DNA of 8,731 bases from Deltaproteobacteria bacterium (GTDB taxonomy: Bacteria > Desulfobacterota > BSN033 > UBA1163): positions 1 to 8,731 of the forward strand of contig VGRU01000154.1 of the NCBI GenBank assembly GCA_016875255.1, written 5' to 3'. The position numbers and the translations under genes were made by a program. Of this stretch, positions 5,987 through 8,731 are shown in pieces. The notes below the pieces were generated by a model. It searched no databases. It saw only the letters and a list, made by a program, of their open reading frames with translations, and was not told the DNA's origin. Within the stretch, counting starts at the first letter, position 1; the number at the start of each line of letters is the position of its first letter.

Positions 5987-7819
5987 ATGGTTCTCTATCG
6001 CCGTCTCCTCCAACTCGTTAAGCCCTACTGGATCAAGTTGGGCCTCGCTATGGTCTTTATGGTTCTCGTTTCCCTTCTGACCGCAAGCCAGGCCCTCCTG
6101 GTCAAGCCGGCCATGGATGGCGTCTTCTTCAAGAAGGAGGGAATTCCGCCCGTCGTAAAGAATATCATTATCCAGCTCGGCCTCGGAGACCTGTTGCTCA
6201 AGAAGGATATGGAGATGCTCCTTCTGCTCCCCATTGCCATCATTCTCCTCTTTCTTCTGAAAGGCGCTTTTGATTACGGTCAGGCCTATCTGATGAATTT
6301 CGTCGGCTTAAGAGTGGTGGCGGATATCCGGCAGCGACTTTACGACCATCTTCAGAATCTCTCCCTCTCCTTCTTCACACGAACGCCCACCGGTATTCTC
6401 ATCTCACGGATCACCAATGATGTCAATCTTGTCCAGGGATCCGTCTCCAATGCGATCACCGGTCTCATTAAAGATGCCGTGACCATTTTAGGGCTGACCG
6501 CTGTCGTCTTCTATCGGGACTGGAAACTGGGATTGATCGCTTTCATCATCTTTCCTATTGCCATCATCCCCATCAAAGAATTCGGAAAGAGGCTCCGGAA
6601 ATTTAGCAAAAAAGGCCTCCAGAGGATGGGGTCTCTCACCACGTTTCTTCACGAGACGATCACCGGCAACCGGATTGTCAAGGCATTCAATATGGAAGAG
6701 TATGAGAAGCGACGGTTCGCTGAAGAGAATGAACGATACTTCAAAATCTTCCTCAAACGGGTGAAGATCAGAGCTCTCTCCCATCCCCTGATGGAATTAT
6801 TGGGAGGAATCGGGATCGCCGTGATCATCTGGGTGGGCGGTTACAGTGTGGTCCGGGGAGAGGTCAGCCCCGGAACCTTCTTCTCCTTTATGACCGCACT
6901 TCTGATGCTTTATGCGCCGGTCCGCAATCTGAACAAAGTAAACCTTGAGGTGCAGGAAGGTCTGGCTGCCGCGGCAAGGATCTTTGAACTCCTCGATACA
7001 GTGGCCGAGGTCAGAGAGGAGAAAGACGCCCTTTTGCTTTCTCCGATTTCAAACGGGATTGAGTTTAAAGAGGTCGCCTTCAAATATGACTCAGCGCCGG
7101 TGCTCAAATCGATCTCCCTCCAGGTCAGGGCCGGTGAGATCATTGCCATTGTTGGGATGAGCGGAGCGGGAAAGACCTCTCTGGTCAATCTCCTGCCCCG
7201 CTTTTACGATGTGGAACAGGGCCGGATTCTGATTGATGGGCTGGATATTCGAAAAGTGACCCTGAGATCATTGAGGGAACAGATCGGGTTGGTCACCCAG
7301 CAGACCATCCTCTTCAATGATACGGTTAGAAACAACATCGCTTACGGGAGCCTTCAGCGATCGGAGCAGGAGATCATCGAGGCCGCGAAAGCGGCCAATG
7401 CCCATGGCTTCATCCAGAGGTTTCCTCAGGGATATGACACCGTGATCGGAGAAGGGGGGGTGAAGCTCTCAGGCGGAGAACGCCAGCGAATCTCCATTGC
7501 AAGGGCCATTTTAAAAAATGCTCCCATCCTGATCCTCGATGAGGCCACTTCCTCCCTCGACTCCGACTCAGAGACCGAGGTTCAGATGGCCATGGACCGT
7601 TTGATGAAAGGACGAACGGTCTTTGTCATCGCCCACAGGCTCTCCACCATCCGGAATGCCCATCGCATCATCGTTCTCTCCGATGGAGAGATCGTGGAAC
7701 AGGGAACTCATGAAGAGTTGATGGCTTTCAACGGAGAATACCGGCGGCTTTATGACCTTCAATTCAGAGACGACGGGATGAGGGGCTGGAAGTCAGCCAA
7801 GGCGAAGAAAATCTATTGA
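5987..7819 (+). CDS. msbA: Lipid A export ABC transporter MsbA (fused permease/ATPase)
   Basis: The 610-residue product is a half-transporter that would dimerise to flip core-lipid A across the inner membrane. The membrane domain (about residues 1-325) has hydrophobic segments near 15-38, 78-95, 150-176, 182-197 and 270-288, and the coupling-region text LSFFTRTPTGILISRITNDV typical of MsbA. The ATPase domain follows: Walker A GMSGAGKTS (390-398, Lys396), Q-loop VTQQTILF (Gln438), signature LSGGERQR (494-501), Walker B ILILDE with Glu519, and H-loop AHRLST (His550). All key residues are present. Compared with E. coli MsbA (582), the loop after the first membrane helix carries about 23 extra residues (49-71), and there is a short basic C-terminal tail. 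The start is ATG 5987; a TTG at 5975 inside the repeat is possible. LpxB upstream and an acyltransferase gene downstream favour MsbA over a drug exporter. Confidence 0.92.
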   Translation: MVLYRRLLQLVKPYWIKLGLAMVFMVLVSLLTASQALLVKPAMDGVFFKKEGIPPVVKNIIIQLGLGDLLLKKDMEMLLLLPIAIILLFLLKGAFDYGQAYLMNFVGLRVVADIRQRLYDHLQNLSLSFFTRTPTGILISRITNDVNLVQGSVSNAITGLIKDAVTILGLTAVVFYRDWKLGLIAFIIFPIAIIPIKEFGKRLRKFSKKGLQRMGSLTTFLHETITGNRIVKAFNMEEYEKRRFAEENERYFKIFLKRVKIRALSHPLMELLGGIGIAVIIWVGGYSVVRGEVSPGTFFSFMTALLMLYAPVRNLNKVNLEVQEGLAAAARIFELLDTVAEVREEKDALLLSPISNGIEFKEVAFKYDSAPVLKSISLQVRAGEIIAIVGMSGAGKTSLVNLLPRFYDVEQGRILIDGLDIRKVTLRSLREQIGLVTQQTILFNDTVRNNIAYGSLQRSEQEIIEAAKAANAHGFIQRFPQGYDTVIGEGGVKLSGGERQRISIARAILKNAPILILDEATSSLDSDSETEVQMAMDRLMKGRTVFVIAHRLSTIRNAHRIIVLSDGEIVEQGTHEELMAFNGEYRRLYDLQFRDDGMRGWKSAKAKKIY

Positions 7820-7901
7820 GTCGTCGTATAGTCAAATAGTCTCATAGTCTTATGGTCTTTCACTATCCGACTAATGGACTATGCGACGATATGACGAATG
7901 A
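7820..7901. repeat. 8-bp repeats arranged as a large dyad between msbA and the DUF374 gene
   Basis: ATAGTC-type units recur every 8 bp at 7828, 7836, 7844 and 7852 (the last as ATGGTC). On the other side inverse ACTA/ACGA-type units recur every 8 bp at 7862, 7870, 7878, 7886 and 7894. The halves fold on each other: 7820-7848 pairs with 7862-7890, with 23 Watson-Crick and two G-T pairs over 29 positions and a 13-base loop. The outermost arms, TCGTCGTATAGTC (7821-7833) and GACTATGCGACGA (7877-7889), differ at one position. No T-run follows, so it does not resemble a simple terminator. Confidence 0.8.
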
Positions 7902-7917
7902 CTCAGAACGATTGATC

Positions 7918-8640
7918 ATGACGGGAATGAAATTGATTAAGAAGAAATTGGTAAGTTGGTTCGGTCCCGGGCTGGCTTACCGGGTCATCAAGCTCCTGGG
8001 CCGGACCATGCGGTTCGCAGTGGTCAATCCGCACATCCAGAAATCCTTCGTGGAGAAAGGCATCCCATACATTGCCGCCTTCTGGCATGATAGGCTTTTG
8101 ATGATGCCCCTTGCCTATCAAGGGAAAAAGTCGAGCTTCCTCGTCTCGCCTCATCGGGATGGCCTGATCGTCGGAAGGGCTTTGAAACGATTCGGGTTCA
8201 ATCCGATCTTCGGCTCCTCATCCAGGGGAGGCGCTTCCGCAATCAAAGAAATGGTGAAGGCGATTCAGAATGGATCGGATATGGGCATTGTCCCGGATGG
8301 CCCCAGGGGGCCTCGCCACCGCCTCCAGCTCGGTGTGATCGAATTAGCCAGGCGGACAGGAAACCCAATTCTTCCGCTCACCTTCAGCGCTTCGAAAAAG
8401 AAAATCTTTAAAACCTGGGACCGTTTTCTCCTCCCCTATCCCTTTTCAAAAGGGGTCTTCATCTGGGGAGAACCCATCTATGTGGATCACAATGGAGACC
8501 GGGGCTATCTTGAGGAAATGAGGCTTCTTGTGGAGAAACGATTGAACGAATTGACTGAGGAGGCAGACCGCTACTTCAACAAAAGTAAAAAAGTGTCTAA
8601 AGTTGATAATCTCGTAAAAAGTCCCGATCTGTCACCCTGA
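7918..8640 (+). CDS. DUF374 lysophospholipid-acyltransferase-family protein, probable lipid A secondary acyltransferase (LpxJ-like)
   Basis: The product is 240 residues from this ATG, or 237 from the ATG at 7927; neither has a clear ribosome site, and the frame back to 7852 is translated repeat. An amphipathic, basic N-terminus (MKLIKKKLVSWFGPGLAYRV) suggests inner-membrane attachment. Family blocks in order are AAFWHDRLLMMPL (53-65), SPHRDGLIVGRALKRFGF (77-94), GSSSRGGASAIKEM (99-112) and GIVPDGPRGPRHRLQLG (123-139), followed by IELARRTGNPILPL. These define the DUF374 branch of the LPLAT superfamily. A DUF374 protein of Helicobacter and Campylobacter, LpxJ, adds a secondary acyl chain to lipid A, and the position after lpxB and msbA fits such a role. 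The acyl donor and position cannot be read from sequence. The final nine residues (LVKSPDLSP) and the stop codon come from an inverted-repeat element that begins at 8611, so the native C-terminus was probably different. Confidence 0.85.
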   Translation: MTGMKLIKKKLVSWFGPGLAYRVIKLLGRTMRFAVVNPHIQKSFVEKGIPYIAAFWHDRLLMMPLAYQGKKSSFLVSPHRDGLIVGRALKRFGFNPIFGSSSRGGASAIKEMVKAIQNGSDMGIVPDGPRGPRHRLQLGVIELARRTGNPILPLTFSASKKKIFKTWDRFLLPYPFSKGVFIWGEPIYVDHNGDRGYLEEMRLLVEKRLNELTEEADRYFNKSKKVSKVDNLVKSPDLSP

Positions 8641-8731
8641 ACTTGTTTCAGGGTCTCATAAGTTCTTGAAACTGTTAGATGCTGAAATAAATTCAGCATG
8701 ACATTTTTTTCATTTTTTGACTTTTTACGAG
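8611..8731. repeat. Inverted-repeat element (possible MITE-like) overlapping the 3' end of the DUF374 gene
   Basis: CTCGTAAAAAGTC at 8611-8623 is the exact inverse of GACTTTTTACGAG at 8719-8731, the last bases of the window. Between these 13-bp arms lie two stem-loops: ACCCTGAA/TTCAGGGT (8634-8641 with 8647-8654) and ATGCTGAA/TTCAGCAT (8679-8686 with 8692-8699). The inner part resembles a widely scattered bacterial palindromic repeat of the 'CCTGAA...TTCAGG...GCTGAA...TTCAGC' type that I know from many genomes. No transposase is encoded. The arms may extend beyond the window on the right. Confidence 0.8.
8679..8710 (+). terminator. Possible rho-independent terminator inside the terminal repeat
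   Basis: An 8-bp stem ATGCTGAA/TTCAGCAT with a five-base loop is followed, after four bases (GACA), by seven T's (8704-8710), and a further run of six T's begins at 8713. The stem has only three G-C pairs and the T-run is slightly displaced, so termination would be modest. It lies in the right place to end the transcript after the DUF374 gene, but it may simply be part of the repeat. Confidence 0.4.

Noticed and set aside
7852..7917. Possible earlier start of the DUF374 protein at ATG 7852 or 7891
   Set aside because: Both lie in the 8-bp repeat dyad, have no ribosome site, and precede the usual basic N-terminus of the family.

Overview
The window is a lipopolysaccharide (lipid A) and outer-membrane assembly cluster from a Gram-negative bacterium. 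All recognisable genes are on the + strand. The order bamA (3' end), skp/ompH, lpxD, fabZ, lpxA, a Gfo/Idh/MocA oxidoreductase gene, lpxB, msbA, DUF374 acyltransferase gene resembles the envelope clusters of Desulfobacterota ('Deltaproteobacteria') and related phyla. That assignment rests on gene order, protein style and the degenerate intergenic repeats. It is an inference, not a demonstrated taxonomy.

Layout. Positions 1-718 are the C-terminal beta-barrel of BamA, which enters from the left edge. Positions 769-1305 are a secreted Skp/OmpH chaperone. A 219-bp gap of inverted repeats follows. Then comes a tightly packed block: lpxD (1525-2571), fabZ (2572-3030), lpxA (3027-3800), the oxidoreductase gene (3801-4754) and lpxB (4768-5910). 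Its junctions abut, overlap by 4 bp or are 13 bp apart. A 76-bp gap with a degenerate 7-bp tandem array leads into msbA (5987-7819). A 98-bp gap with 8-bp repeats arranged as a large dyad leads into the DUF374 gene (about 7918-8640). The 3' end of that gene runs into an inverted-repeat element that reaches the right edge. No stretch longer than 300 bases lacks a gene.

How the genes work together. FabZ is the dehydratase that acts on the (3R)-hydroxyacyl-ACP pool, and LpxA and LpxD draw on the same pool. LpxA acylates the UDP-sugar, LpxD adds the N-linked chain, and LpxB joins two units into the disaccharide. The DUF374 protein probably adds a secondary acyl chain. MsbA flips the product across the inner membrane. 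BamA and Skp handle outer-membrane proteins. LpxC, LpxH/LpxI/LpxG, LpxK and WaaA are not in the window.

The points most worth following are these. (1) A GnnA-like oxidoreductase sits between lpxA and lpxB with no GnnB aminotransferase beside it, and LpxA has alanines where E. coli has Asp74 and Lys76. Together these raise the possibility of a 3-amino-sugar or otherwise modified lipid A. (2) The three looser gaps downstream of skp, and the 3' end of the last gene, are each filled by a different kind of degenerate repeat. The last one supplies coding sequence and the stop codon. I found no CRISPR array, tRNA, rRNA, transposase gene or phage gene. The individual families are known; I do not claim a wholly new system.
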